Positions 22,701 to 31,648 are shown, counted from the first letter of the stretch. The stretch: 34,423 bases of DNA from Flavobacteriaceae bacterium (GCA_027065775.1 JAMONN010000168.1:1-34423), one strand, 5' to 3'. Made by a program: numbers and translations. The notes: a model not told the origin generated them from the letters alone.

Positions 22701-25661
22701 AATAGCTTCTTGAATAATACGTTGCACTTTTGTTCTAATATCTTCTTTTGTTAATCCTTTATTTGCCATGGTTGGATAAACTCTATTAGACAAGAATATA
22801 TATACAATGCCACTTTCAGGATCTGCCCAAGCGTAAGTACCTGTAAAACCAGAATGCCCGAAACTACTTTCGGAAACACAATCGCATGTTGCTAATTCTT
22901 CCTTATTTATTTGCGGTTTATCGAATCCTAAACCTCTACGATTGTCTTCGTGTTTAAAATATTGTGTATTAAATTTTTGGATTGTTTTTGTTTTTAAATA
23001 ACGTTTTCCACCATAATAACCCTTTTGCAAATATAGTTGCATCATTTTAGCGACATCTAATGAATTTCCGAACAATCCTGCATTACCAGAAACGCCATCT
23101 AGCATTGCTGCGCCCATATCATGCACATCGCCTTGTAGTAATTGATGTCTGAAATAAGTGTCTTTTTCGGTTGGTACAATTTGTTCTTTTTTATACTTTT
23201 CGAGTGGTTTATATGTTAAAGTCTTTGCACCTAATGGCAAATAAAATTCATTATCATTCAAAATATTAAAAGGTTGCTTGTATTGTTTTTCAATAAAATC
23301 CTTAAATAAATAAAATGCAAAACCACTATATTTATATTTATACTTAATTCGTTGTGGTGCATCGGCAATTCGCTGATAAATAGTATCCATATAATCTTTA
23401 CGCAAATACAAATCTTTTGCAATTCTTATAGGGAATTTATCCGATTTTTGATTTCGATAATATTTCGCTGAAGGTCTTTTAGTTATGCTATCTAAAGTCT
23501 TAACATAAAACGGAATCCAAGGTCGCAATCTACCTGTATGCGCTAATGCTTCTTTTACAGTTACGGTATCTTTATTGGAACCTTTTGTAACAGGAAAAAT
23601 CTCATCAAAACGATTATGTATGGAAAATTTACCTTCTTCTTCCGCTTTCATAATTTGTGGTAAACCTCCTAATATTTTAGTTAATGAAGCTAAATCGTAA
23701 ATGCTTTCGTCAGTTACTTTTTTGATTTTTTTATCGGTATAATGACCGTAATTTTTATTAAAAATAACCTTTCCATGTCTTGCAACTAACACTTGTAAAC
23801 CTGGAGCCATTTTTTTATCTAAAACTATTTTTGCAATGGAATCTACTCGTTTTAGTTTTAAACTACTCATGTTAACTTCTTCTGGCAAACCAAAAGTTAA
23901 ACGTTTTAAATCTTGCGATTGTAAACCAAAACCTTCCGAGAAATGAGTACCAATATTTACGGGTAATTTTCCTTTTGTGCCAATTGCACCAAATATCATT
24001 TGTGCAGATAAATCTTGTGCTATTTTTGAATTTTGATAAGACACTAAAACGGCATCTATATTATTAAAATCTTCAAAATCTAATAAAGCATATGGACTTG
24101 CAAAAATGTCTAAAATTATTTTAGTCTTCGTTAAATTTTTAGAATTATATAAATTAGTAAGAGATTTAATATTTGTTAATTCAGTTTTAGTTAAATGATA
24201 ACTTTTCCATGGGTTTGCATTCGATTTATGTACACCAATAATTACGGTATTGTAATTGCCAATCCATTTAATAAACTCTAAATTTTTTCCATCAAAAACA
24301 GTAATGTCGGTATAACTTCTTAATCTATTTTTGAAGGTATCACTATCTGAATCTCCAAATTTGATATAAGCAACTTTTGATTTTACTAAATCACGAATAG
24401 GAAAAATAGCATTTTCGTTTTTCACTAAAGTGATTGCATTTTGGATTAATTTTCTGTGTAAAACTTCATCTTTAATAGTATTTAAATCTGCAACTACATT
24501 TTCTAGTTTCGGATTTTCATAATTATGTAAACCACACCAATATTTTGCGTTTAGTATTTTTATAACCGATTCGTTTATTCTTTCTTCGGTTAAAGTTTTG
24601 TTTTTTAGGGCGTTTTTAATTTGTTTAATTGCTGCGCCAACATCTTCAGAAAAAAGCAACACATCATTACCTGCTAAAAGTGCTTTTAAATCTACTTTTC
24701 CTTTATTGTTTTTTAAAGAGTTTGATATTTCTAAGTCATCTTCTACAAATTCAGAAACGCCTTTCATATTAAGTGCATCGGTAAAAATTAACCCTTTAAA
24801 CTGCATTTTATTTTTAAGTAAATCGGTTAAAACAGTTGGTGATAAGGATGTTGGTAATTTTATGTTTTCTTCTAAACTTGGTACGGACAAATGTGCTGCC
24901 ATAACCGAAACAATTCCGTTTTTAAAGAGTTGTTTGTATGGGTATAATTCAACGGAATCTATACGTTCCGCAGTAAATTTTACGGTTGGTAACATTTTAT
25001 GTGAATCAGTTTCTGTATCGCCATGACCAGGAAAATGTTTTGCACAAGCCATTACATATTGACTTTGTAATCCGTTTGTAAAAGCAATGGATTTTGCAGT
25101 AACATTATATTTGTTTTCGCCAAAAGAGCGATTGCCAATTATTGGGTTTTTCGGGTTTGTATTTATATCAACTACTGGAGCAAAATTTACATGAATTCCC
25201 ATTCTTTTACATTGTTCGCCAAGTCTTGTTCCAAATTCTTCAATTAATTTATCATCTCTAATTGCACCTAAAGTCATGTTCCACGGAAAACGATAGGTAT
25301 TGTTTAATCGCATATCTAAACCCCATTCGCCATCAAAAGCAATTAATAAAGGTACATCGGATAAAAACTGGTATTTATTATTGAGTTTAATTTGCTTTTC
25401 TGGCGTTCCTTGCATAAAAATTAAACCACCAATCTGATATTTTTTTATTACCGAAGTTATAAAATCGGTATGTTTTTTATCTTTATTGGAATATGCTGCT
25501 AACATAAATAACTGACCGATTTTTTGGTCGATAGTCATTTTTGACATAATGGAATCTGTCCATTTTTGTTGTGCTAGAATGTCTTTTGTTAGTAGTGGAT
25601 TTGTTTGTGCTTTTGAAAACAGTACTGTAATTATTAGTATTAATGTAATTAACTTTTTCAT
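22686..25661 (-). CDS. GH3 beta-N-acetylglucosaminidase fused to serine hydrolase
   Basis: The chosen start is ATG 25661-25659, because it opens a Sec signal peptide (MKKLITLILIITVLFSKAQ) and the upstream extension starts with TTG inside a repeat. The protein is 991 aa. Residues about 35-380 are a GH3 N-terminal domain with the NagZ-type motif KHFPGHGDT (208-216), D219/H221, and nucleophile D295 in FTDALNM. Residues about 400-590 are a GH3 C-terminal-like domain. Residues about 605-985 are a class C beta-lactamase/esterase-type domain with SLTK (659-662), YSG (778-780) and HSG (936-938). The fusion is common in Bacteroidota and points to peptidoglycan turnover in the periplasm. The last codons lie in a CACGGATTAGCACGGATT-type repeat. 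Confidence 0.92.
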   Translation of the reverse strand: MKKLITLILIITVLFSKAQTNPLLTKDILAQQKWTDSIMSKMTIDQKIGQLFMLAAYSNKDKKHTDFITSVIKKYQIGGLIFMQGTPEKQIKLNNKYQFLSDVPLLIAFDGEWGLDMRLNNTYRFPWNMTLGAIRDDKLIEEFGTRLGEQCKRMGIHVNFAPVVDINTNPKNPIIGNRSFGENKYNVTAKSIAFTNGLQSQYVMACAKHFPGHGDTETDSHKMLPTVKFTAERIDSVELYPYKQLFKNGIVSVMAAHLSVPSLEENIKLPTSLSPTVLTDLLKNKMQFKGLIFTDALNMKGVSEFVEDDLEISNSLKNNKGKVDLKALLAGNDVLLFSEDVGAAIKQIKNALKNKTLTEERINESVIKILNAKYWCGLHNYENPKLENVVADLNTIKDEVLHRKLIQNAITLVKNENAIFPIRDLVKSKVAYIKFGDSDSDTFKNRLRSYTDITVFDGKNLEFIKWIGNYNTVIIGVHKSNANPWKSYHLTKTELTNIKSLTNLYNSKNLTKTKIILDIFASPYALLDFEDFNNIDAVLVSYQNSKIAQDLSAQMIFGAIGTKGKLPVNIGTHFSEGFGLQSQDLKRLTFGLPEEVNMSSLKLKRVDSIAKIVLDKKMAPGLQVLVARHGKVIFNKNYGHYTDKKIKKVTDESIYDLASLTKILGGLPQIMKAEEEGKFSIHNRFDEIFPVTKGSNKDTVTVKEALAHTGRLRPWIPFYVKTLDSITKRPSAKYYRNQKSDKFPIRIAKDLYLRKDYMDTIYQRIADAPQRIKYKYKYSGFAFYLFKDFIEKQYKQPFNILNDNEFYLPLGAKTLTYKPLEKYKKEQIVPTEKDTYFRHQLLQGDVHDMGAAMLDGVSGNAGLFGNSLDVAKMMQLYLQKGYYGGKRYLKTKTIQKFNTQYFKHEDNRRGLGFDKPQINKEELATCDCVSESSFGHSGFTGTYAWADPESGIVYIFLSNRVYPTMANKGLTKEDIRTKVQRIIQEAIIDTD

Positions 25662-25672
25662 ATTTTTTTTGA

Positions 25673-26224
25673 ACCACAAAAGAAACAAAAGATCACAAAA
25701 AGTGTTCTGAAGTTTGATGCGTTTTTATTCTTTTAAATTTCTAAATAGTTCATTAACAAAAGTTTTATGACCTTCGTTATAAACATTTTTAACATTAAAA
25801 TTGATTAATAATCCTTTTGGAGCGTCTAGTAATTTCATGTAAGTTAATAATTGAGCTTCATGGATTGGTAATATTTCTTTAACTGATTTTAATTCAATTG
25901 GTAAAATATTTTCTACAAATAAGTCGCATTTTAAATCCGTATCTAAATTTAATCCTTTAAAGTGAACTGGTACATTTAATTCTGATTTAAATTCGATTCC
26001 TCTTAATGCAAGTTCATGTTTCAAACATTTATGATAAACACTTTCTAATAAACCTGAACCTAAATGTTTATGCACTTCAATTATTGCTCCGGTAACTTTA
26101 TAAGTCAAATTTTTTAAATATGATTTTGTGAGTTCCATTTTATTGTTGTGTTTTACTAAACCATAAACTAAAGATTCTTAATTTTATTCAGGCAACTTTT
26201 GTGCCCTTTTGTTTCTTTTGTGGT
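25673..26224. mobile_element. GxxExxY element 2 with inverted terminal repeats
   Basis: ACCACAAAAGAAACAAAAG at 25673-25691, continuing to 25702 as ATCACAAAA, is matched on the opposite strand from 26224 leftward by the same 19 bases, then GGCACAAAAG. The 552-bp unit contains only one intact GxxExxY gene. Its right edge lies three bases from the stop of the neighbouring gene and its left edge 11 bases from the start of the GH3 fusion. No target duplication could be defined. A solo repeat of the same type is at 27744-27765. Confidence 0.55.
25725..26138 (-). CDS. GxxExxY protein (PD-(D/E)XK nuclease-like)
   Basis: A 137-aa intact member of the GxxExxY family. The name motif is GLLESVY (G29, E32, Y35). 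The nuclease-fold signature follows as KCDLFVENILPIELKSV, with D72, E82 and K84 in the D...ExK arrangement, and a hydrophobic strand GLLINF near the end. Family activity and role are not established to my knowledge; relatives are often multicopy in a genome. No signal peptide. The gene is alone between inverted repeats and points the same way as its flanking genes, so it may be read through from them. Confidence 0.88.
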   Translation of the reverse strand: MELTKSYLKNLTYKVTGAIIEVHKHLGSGLLESVYHKCLKHELALRGIEFKSELNVPVHFKGLNLDTDLKCDLFVENILPIELKSVKEILPIHEAQLLTYMKLLDAPKGLLINFNVKNVYNEGHKTFVNELFRNLKE

Positions 26225-26227
26225 AAA

Positions 26228-26710
26228 TCAAAAAAATCTCGCATGCCAAGAATCACTAACCGCAACTTCCCAACCAGATTCATATTCATTAACAGTTTTT
26301 ACTAAATTATTAAAAACAATGGTCTCTTTAGTAATTTTATTTCCTTTAGCATATTTCTGAAAATCTAACATCGAAACGATATTGATATTCTCCTCAATTT
26401 TAAATGCTATTTTTAATTTATCAAACAAATCACAATAAAATTCATTTTCTATTTTTTTTATTAATTGTACTGACGAATCTATGGAGCAACCAGAAGCTAA
26501 TTTATGATCTTCATCAACAACTAAAATAATAAACTGATTATATTTTATTTGATAAGAACCTTTTAAACCTTCGCCATGATTGTTCCAATTTTGTATAAAA
26601 TCTTTAATTTTTTCACCAATTTTATTTACTTCAATATCAGAAAAATATTTATCCGATTGGTAAATCCAAACTCGTGAAGTCTTTGATATTTCTTTAAAAT
26701 CTACAAACAT
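26228..26710 (-). CDS. Conserved Bacteroidota protein often labelled 'ABC transporter ATPase'
   Basis: A 160-aa cytoplasmic protein. It matches a family widespread in Bacteroidota by the N-terminal SRVWIYQSDKYFSD, the central ASGCSIDSSVQLIKKIE and the C-terminal SDSWHARFF. Databases frequently carry the ABC ATPase name, but there is no Walker A, no Walker B and no ABC signature, so that name is unsupported. Function is unknown. It is five bases downstream of the exonuclease gene, hence very probably co-transcribed. Its stop is three bases from the repeat edge of the GxxExxY element. Confidence 0.8.
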   Translation of the reverse strand: MFVDFKEISKTSRVWIYQSDKYFSDIEVNKIGEKIKDFIQNWNNHGEGLKGSYQIKYNQFIILVVDEDHKLASGCSIDSSVQLIKKIENEFYCDLFDKLKIAFKIEENINIVSMLDFQKYAKGNKITKETIVFNNLVKTVNEYESGWEVAVSDSWHARFF

Positions 26711-26715
26711 TTTTT

Positions 26716-27528
26716 TTATAATTTCTTATTAAATTTATTCTGTAAATCTTCTAAACTATGATTTTTTCCTTGCATTTTATCCATTATTTCTTTTAACACT
26801 TTTTTGGTATATAACGGAAAATCTGCATTACTCATCCAATTAAAATAACCTTTATTTTCTTTAAAAACATCTACTACTTTTCTGCCTTTATATTTACCAA
26901 AAGAAAATATTTCGTTTTCATCTTCATCAAATAAAACAAAACCTGCCATATCGGCTCTTTTTTTATGATGCGAAAACTCATTTAAAGTTTCCATATTATT
27001 TTCTAAATCGTCGTATTTTTCTATTTGTGCTAATAAAATTTCGTAGGTTGCGTTGGTGTCTGCTTCGGCAGAATGTGCATCTGTTAAATCTTTATCACAA
27101 TAAAATTTATAACCAGCAGTTAATGTTCGCTGTTCTTTTTTATGAAAAATAGTTTGTACGTCTATCGCCAATCTATCTTTCATAGAAAAATCTATTCCAG
27201 CACGCATCATTTCTTCGGCTAAAAGCGGAATATCAAATCTATTGGAATTAAATCCTGCTAAATCACAACCTTCAATTAGTTTACTAACTTCTGATGCTAA
27301 CTCATTAAAAGTTGGTTCGGTTACTACTTTTTCGTTGTCAATACCATGAATTTCGGTCACTTCTTTTGGTATTTCCATTTCTGGATTTACCAACCAAGTT
27401 TTAGATTCTTTATTACCGTTTGGAAGAATTTTTAAGATGGATATTTCTACAATCCTATCTTTTGCAATATTGATTCCTGTAGTTTCTAAATCAAAAAATA
27501 CAATTGGTTTTTTTAGGTTTAATTTCAT
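26716..27528 (-). CDS. DnaQ/epsilon-like 3'-5' exonuclease
   Basis: A 270-aa DEDDh exonuclease. Motif I is FFDLETTG (D13, E15), motif II includes D99 in GFNSNRFDI, and motif III is H152 and D157 in DAHSAEADTNAT. After the exonuclease domain (about 1-180) comes a small C-terminal domain (about 200-262) with FGKYKGRKVVDV and FPLYTKKVLKEI, as in ExoX-type proteins. It could be a polymerase III proofreading subunit or a repair exonuclease. It leads a two-gene unit with the preceding entry. Confidence 0.9.
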   Translation of the reverse strand: MKLNLKKPIVFFDLETTGINIAKDRIVEISILKILPNGNKESKTWLVNPEMEIPKEVTEIHGIDNEKVVTEPTFNELASEVSKLIEGCDLAGFNSNRFDIPLLAEEMMRAGIDFSMKDRLAIDVQTIFHKKEQRTLTAGYKFYCDKDLTDAHSAEADTNATYEILLAQIEKYDDLENNMETLNEFSHHKKRADMAGFVLFDEDENEIFSFGKYKGRKVVDVFKENKGYFNWMSNADFPLYTKKVLKEIMDKMQGKNHSLEDLQNKFNKKL

Positions 27529-27689
27529 CCGTGCTTTAATATTTTATATTATTGAAGATGGAACTCACAAAAAACCTCTTATTTAAAATAGATAATTTTA
27601 ATGTTCGTTTCATCTGGTAAAAATAGAAAAAAGAAAATAGAAATACGTAAACGTAAAGACAATACTTTTTATTAAACTAATTTACCATA

Positions 27690-27805
27690 TAAGGATTATA
27701 AGGTCATATAAGTAATCTGTGTCATCTGTATTCCTATCTATCTACCACAAAAGGCACAAAAGAAATTTATCATATAATTCGTGAAAATTCGTGTTCCTAT
27801 AATCT
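27690..27805. repeat. Mosaic of several short repeat types
   Basis: The 283-nt spacer between E2 and the exonuclease (27529-27811) holds no gene. Its right part strings together a CATATAAG.TTATAAGG unit (about 27692-27715), CTGTGTCATCTGT (27718-27730), ACCACAAAAGGCACAAAAG (27744-27762) and AATTCGTGAAAATTCGTG (about 27777-27794). The third is a relative of the GxxExxY element 2 ends and the fourth resembles the CACGAAT repeats of element 1. The left part is featureless AT-rich DNA. Confidence 0.6.
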
Positions 27806-27811
27806 CTATAA

Positions 27812-29152
27812 TTAGAAATCCATATTCACATCCCAAGCTTCTAAATAATCGGCTACTGCTTTTACGAACATTCCGCCTAAAGCACCGTTTACAACTCTAT
27901 GGTCGTAAGAATGTGATAAAAACATTTTATGTCTAATACCAATATAATCACCTTCTAAAGTTTCGATAACTGCTGGTGTTTTTCTAATCGCACCAAGTGC
28001 TAAAATACCAACTTGAGGTTGATTTATAATTGGTGTTCCCATAATAGAACCAAATCCACCAACGTTAGTAACTGTATAAGTTCCACCTTGAATATCGTCT
28101 GGTTGTAATTCGCCTTTTCTTGCTCTAGAAGCTAAATCGTTTACTGCTTTTGCCATACCAACTAAATTTAATTGATCAGCATTTTTAATTACAGGTACAA
28201 TTAAATTTCCGTCAGCAAGTGCTGCAGCCATTCCTAAATTTATGTTTTTACGTTTGATAATATTATCGCCATCTACGGCAATATTAATCATCGGAAAATC
28301 TTTTAACGCTTTTGCAATTGCTTGCATAAAAATTGGTGTAAACGTTAATTTTTCGCCTTCTCTTTTCAAGAAAGCATCTTTAACTCTATTACGCCATTTT
28401 ACTACATTGGTAACATCAACCTCAACAAAACTTTGAACGTGAGCAGAAGTCTGTACCGAAGCAACCATATGATGTGCAATTAATTTGCCCATTCTAGACA
28501 TAGCGATAATTTCATCGCCTTTTTGTAAAGCAACTTTGGGTTTTGGGTTTTGGGTTTTGGGTTTTGGGTTTGTCTTTTCTTGAGTAATTACCTTTGGTGT
28601 TTCAAGTACAACTTCTTTTTTAGTACTTGATTTTCCGTTTTCAATATAATCTAAAATATCATTTTTAGTAACACGACCATCTTTTCCTGTACCAGAAATT
28701 GCTTCTAGTTCTTCCATAGAAATTCCTTCAGTTTGTGCGATATTTCTAACTAATGGCGAATAAAATTTACCAGAATCTCCTGTTTTTAAGATTGGTGTAT
28801 TTACTGAAGTAGCTGCAACAACTTTTTGCACATTTTCTTCAATTATTTTAGTTGCTTTTGGTGTTTCTACTTTTTCAGAATTCGGTTCTGAAACAGTTGT
28901 AGTAGCACTAGCATCGGTTTCAATAATAGCAATAGTTTCTCCAACCGCAACAATATCATCAACATTATATAATAATTCTACTATTGTTCCTTCTACTTCA
29001 CTTGGCACTTCACTATCCACTTTATCGGTTGCTATTTCTACAAGAGCTTCGTCTAATTCAACGGTATCGCCAACTTGTTTTAACCATGAAGTTATTGTTG
29101 CTTCTGCAACACTTTCGCCCATTTTAGGTAATTTTATTTCAAACTTTGCCAT
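27812..29152 (-). CDS. 2-oxo acid dehydrogenase E2 (dihydrolipoamide acyltransferase)
   Basis: The start is set at ATG 29152, giving MAKFEIKLPKMGE at the first lipoyl strand; the longer frame adds nine unlikely residues. The product is 446 aa. The lipoyl domain covers about 2-78 with the lipoylated K44 in EIATDKVDSE. The peripheral-subunit-binding domain is at about 138-178. The catalytic domain runs from about 215 to the end, with H418 in SHSYDHRVVNGALGG. The usual HxxxDG Asp is Asn (N422) here, which I believe is frequent in flavobacterial E2s. Which complex it serves (branched-chain, pyruvate or 2-oxoglutarate) cannot be told. The linker before the catalytic domain holds an in-frame AACCCAAA repeat. 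Confidence 0.92.
   Translation of the reverse strand: MAKFEIKLPKMGESVAEATITSWLKQVGDTVELDEALVEIATDKVDSEVPSEVEGTIVELLYNVDDIVAVGETIAIIETDASATTTVSEPNSEKVETPKATKIIEENVQKVVAATSVNTPILKTGDSGKFYSPLVRNIAQTEGISMEELEAISGTGKDGRVTKNDILDYIENGKSSTKKEVVLETPKVITQEKTNPKPKTQNPKPKVALQKGDEIIAMSRMGKLIAHHMVASVQTSAHVQSFVEVDVTNVVKWRNRVKDAFLKREGEKLTFTPIFMQAIAKALKDFPMINIAVDGDNIIKRKNINLGMAAALADGNLIVPVIKNADQLNLVGMAKAVNDLASRARKGELQPDDIQGGTYTVTNVGGFGSIMGTPIINQPQVGILALGAIRKTPAVIETLEGDYIGIRHKMFLSHSYDHRVVNGALGGMFVKAVADYLEAWDVNMDF
28535..28571. repeat. In-frame TTGGGTTT tandem repeat in E2 linker
   Basis: Several head-to-tail TTTTGGG units, read on the minus strand as AACCCAAA, encode a Pro/Lys/Asn-rich linker of about 12 residues (around 195-206). 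Confidence 0.8.
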
Positions 29153-29176
29153 TATCTTGATGCTTATTTTACGGGG

Positions 29177-29184
29177 CAAAGTTA
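29177..29184 (-). promoter_or_regulatory. -7 element of E2 promoter
   Basis: TAACTTTG on the minus strand, followed by CCCCG, matches TAnnTTTG and lies 24 nt upstream of the ATG at 29152. This supports the shorter start, because the longer frame would begin almost on the promoter. No clear -33 TTG. Confidence 0.5.
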
Positions 29185-29325
29185 CAGTTTTTTTTAGATT
29201 ATTTCACCGAGTTTAACAAAGAAACAGAAAGTTTCTAAATTGTTAAATTCACGTTAAAATAAAATGAAAGATTAAACCATTTAATAAAATTTCAGTCTTA
29301 ATGATATAACTATAAATATATACAC

Positions 29326-29766
29326 ATGAACAAATTATTTTTAATTGTCATTGCAATTTTCACATTACAAATTAATGCACAGAAACCAAGTAATCAAGAA
29401 AAGAAAAACCATAAAAAAGAATTCTTTAAAGATTTAAGTGCAGCACAAATCGCAAATCTAAAAACAAAAAAAATGACTTTATATTTAGATTTAACAAAAG
29501 CACAACAAAATAAAGTTTATAATATAAATCTTATAAGTGCTAAAGAACGAAAAATCAAATCACAAGAAAGAGAAAACAATAATATAAAACCGAATTCTAA
29601 TGAACGCTACCAACATAAAATGGCAAAATTAGACAAACAAATTGCGTATAAAAAAGAGATGCAATCTATTCTTAATAAGGAACAATTTGAAAAATGGAAA
29701 AAAATGAAAATGCACAGAATGAGTAAACAAAAAAAACACAAACGAAAAGTTAAAAGAAAAAAATAA
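29326..29766 (+). CDS. Small secreted Spy/CpxP-like protein
   Basis: A 146-aa protein with a Sec signal peptide (MNKLFLIVIAIFTLQINAQ). The mature part is strongly basic and helical. It contains an LTxxQ-like element (LDLTKAQQNKVY) and a second similar helix (ILNKEQFEKWKKM), the pattern of Spy/CpxP-type periplasmic proteins, ending in a lysine/arginine-rich tail. Such proteins bind unfolded or cell-wall-associated partners or metals. The assignment rests on helix pattern only. It has no obvious operon partner. Confidence 0.65.
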   Translation: MNKLFLIVIAIFTLQINAQKPSNQEKKNHKKEFFKDLSAAQIANLKTKKMTLYLDLTKAQQNKVYNINLISAKERKIKSQERENNNIKPNSNERYQHKMAKLDKQIAYKKEMQSILNKEQFEKWKKMKMHRMSKQKKHKRKVKRKK

Positions 29767-29820
29767 TTTTATTACATCTTAGAAAATACCCTACTTATTT
29801 TACAGATTTGTAGGATTTTT

Positions 29821-30987
29821 TTATTGAAAATTCGTAACATTTCCTTTCCCTATTGAAGTGTCACTTCCTATAATATAAGTGCAACCTCTTGGTATAAATC
29901 TAAAGGAATAATGATTATTTCTTAATTTATATATAGCATTTATTATCTCTTTATTAGAAATATTATTATTGTCAAAAATAATAGTTTCAATTTTATTAGC
30001 AAGTATATCATTAATACTTATACTAGTATGATGCACTGCTAATTCAGGTTTAATAGTAGTTTTTAAATTTGAAAATGTACTAGGGTTTTCACCTATATAA
30101 ATAAAATTAGAATTATTCTCGTTAGAAGAATCTACCGTTTTTAATTTTAGATACTTTATTAAAAACCAAAATTGAATACCAAAACTCATTAAAAAATCAT
30201 AGATAACATTTAACTTGAAATGCTTTTTATAGAAAATTTTCATTGCACCATAAAAATAACGTAAATATTTAACGTCTTTTTTGGTGCTTTCACCTTTATA
30301 ATGAATAATTTGAGTATCGGAATAATAATAATTTTGATAGCCTTTTTTTATTATTTTATAACTTAAATCAATATCTTCACCGTACATAAAATAATCTTCA
30401 TCAAAACCCTTAACTTCATTATAAACATCACGTTTCATTAACATAAATGCACCAACTAAAATTTCGATAACACCAGTTTCGTTTTCGGTTAAATGATTGG
30501 CATAATATTTTCCTGTTTGTTTACTCGAAACACCTAACAATTTATTAAAGGATACTTTTGGTGTTGGAATGCCACGTTTACTTTCTGCTAAAAAATTGCC
30601 TTTTCCATCAATTAATTTAACTCCTAATGCTCCTAAATTTTGTTTAGTCTTAGCAAACTGTATTATTTTCTCAAAAGTATCTTCCGACACTATAGTGTCA
30701 GGATTTAAAATAAGAACATAATTACCTTTTGCTATTGCTACACCTTGGTTGTTTGCTTTTGAAAAACCGGTATTATCTTTATTCGCAATAAGTACGACCT
30801 CTGGAAAATTTTCAGCAAGCATTTCACAACTTTCATCGTGCGAATTATTATCTACCACAATAATCTCCGAAGAAATGTTTTTACAAGCATCTTGTACACT
30901 CAACAAACATTGTTCTAAAAAATAACGCACATTATAATTTACAATAATTATAGAAAGGTCAATATTTTCTTTTGATTTTTGTTTCAC
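29821..30987 (-). CDS. Family 2 glycosyltransferase
   Basis: A 388-aa enzyme that starts with GTG at 30987; no in-frame ATG is available upstream before a stop. The GT-A core covers about 10-250 with LSIIIVNYNVRYFLEQC, VVDNNSHDES, the metal-binding-type LNPDT and acceptor-side GEDIDLSYK, all as in rhamnosyltransferase-like proteins of cell-surface polysaccharide synthesis. A hydrophobic patch near 262-278 may touch the membrane. The last ~100 residues form an additional domain ending in RGCTYIIGSDTSIGKGN. It is 39 nt downstream of recR in the same direction. No other polysaccharide genes are nearby. Confidence 0.9.
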   Translation of the reverse strand: MKQKSKENIDLSIIIVNYNVRYFLEQCLLSVQDACKNISSEIIVVDNNSHDESCEMLAENFPEVVLIANKDNTGFSKANNQGVAIAKGNYVLILNPDTIVSEDTFEKIIQFAKTKQNLGALGVKLIDGKGNFLAESKRGIPTPKVSFNKLLGVSSKQTGKYYANHLTENETGVIEILVGAFMLMKRDVYNEVKGFDEDYFMYGEDIDLSYKIIKKGYQNYYYSDTQIIHYKGESTKKDVKYLRYFYGAMKIFYKKHFKLNVIYDFLMSFGIQFWFLIKYLKLKTVDSSNENNSNFIYIGENPSTFSNLKTTIKPELAVHHTSISINDILANKIETIIFDNNNISNKEIINAIYKLRNNHYSFRFIPRGCTYIIGSDTSIGKGNVTNFQ

Positions 30988-31026
30988 AAATTATTTTTAC
31001 TTAATACAATCTCACTTTAATTTCAC

Positions 31027-31644
31027 CTAACTTTTCAAACTATTTTCAAACGGAATTCTATTAATAATACTCCTACCTAAGGTTATTTCATCGGCATATT
31101 CAATTTCATCACCAACCGAAATTCCACGTGCAATTGTAGAAATTCTTATGTTATAATTTTCAATTTGTCTATAGATGTAGAAATTAGTTGTATCGCCTTC
31201 CATAGTAGAACTTAAGGCGAAAATAATTTCATTTATCTTACCTTCTTTTACTTTATTTACTAAACTTTCAATAGTTAAATTATGTGGTCCAACTCCTTCG
31301 ATTGGCGAAATTTTTCCACCTAAAACATGATATAAACCTTTAAATTGCGCTGTATTTTCAATCGCCATTACATCTCTAATATCTTCTACAACACAAATTA
31401 TTTCTGAATTTCTTTTTTTATTAGCACAAATCTGACATAATTCTACATCACTAATATTATGACAATTTAAACAATGTTTTATATCATTTCTTAGTGAACT
31501 CAATGCGTCTGCCAAATATAAGGTTTGCTCTTTTGGTCGTTTTAGCAAGTGTAAAACTAGTCGTAAAGCCGAACGCTTACCGATGCCAGGTAATAACGAA
31601 ACTTCGTTTACTGCATTTTCTAAAAGTTTTGAAGAAAATTCCAT
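31027..31644 (-). CDS. recR: Recombination mediator RecR
   Basis: A 205-aa protein that helps load RecA at gaps with RecO/RecF. It has the helix-hairpin-helix [13 protein letters not shown] near 17-29, the C4 zinc motif C58, C61, C70 and C73, and a TOPRIM domain from about 81 ([13 protein letters not shown]) to the Walker-like C-terminal region. Length and order are standard. Confidence 0.97.
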   Translation of the reverse strand: MEFSSKLLENAVNEVSLLPGIGKRSALRLVLHLLKRPKEQTLYLADALSSLRNDIKHCLNCHNISDVELCQICANKKRNSEIICVVEDIRDVMAIENTAQFKGLYHVLGGKISPIEGVGPHNLTIESLVNKVKEGKINEIIFALSSTMEGDTTNFYIYRQIENYNIRISTIARGISVGDEIEYADEITLGRSIINRIPFENSLKS

Positions 31645-31648
31645 TTTG

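Noticed and set aside
25662-25688. Nine-residue N-terminal extension of the GH3 fusion
   Set aside because: It begins with TTG inside a repeat, and the next ATG opens a clean signal peptide.
28535-28571. Telomere-like TTTTGGG tract
   Set aside because: It is internal, in frame in a coding linker, and of a kind with other dispersed repeats here.
29153-29179. Longer start of E2 beginning MPRKIS
   Set aside because: It overlaps the predicted promoter element, and the lipoyl domain begins properly at the downstream ATG.
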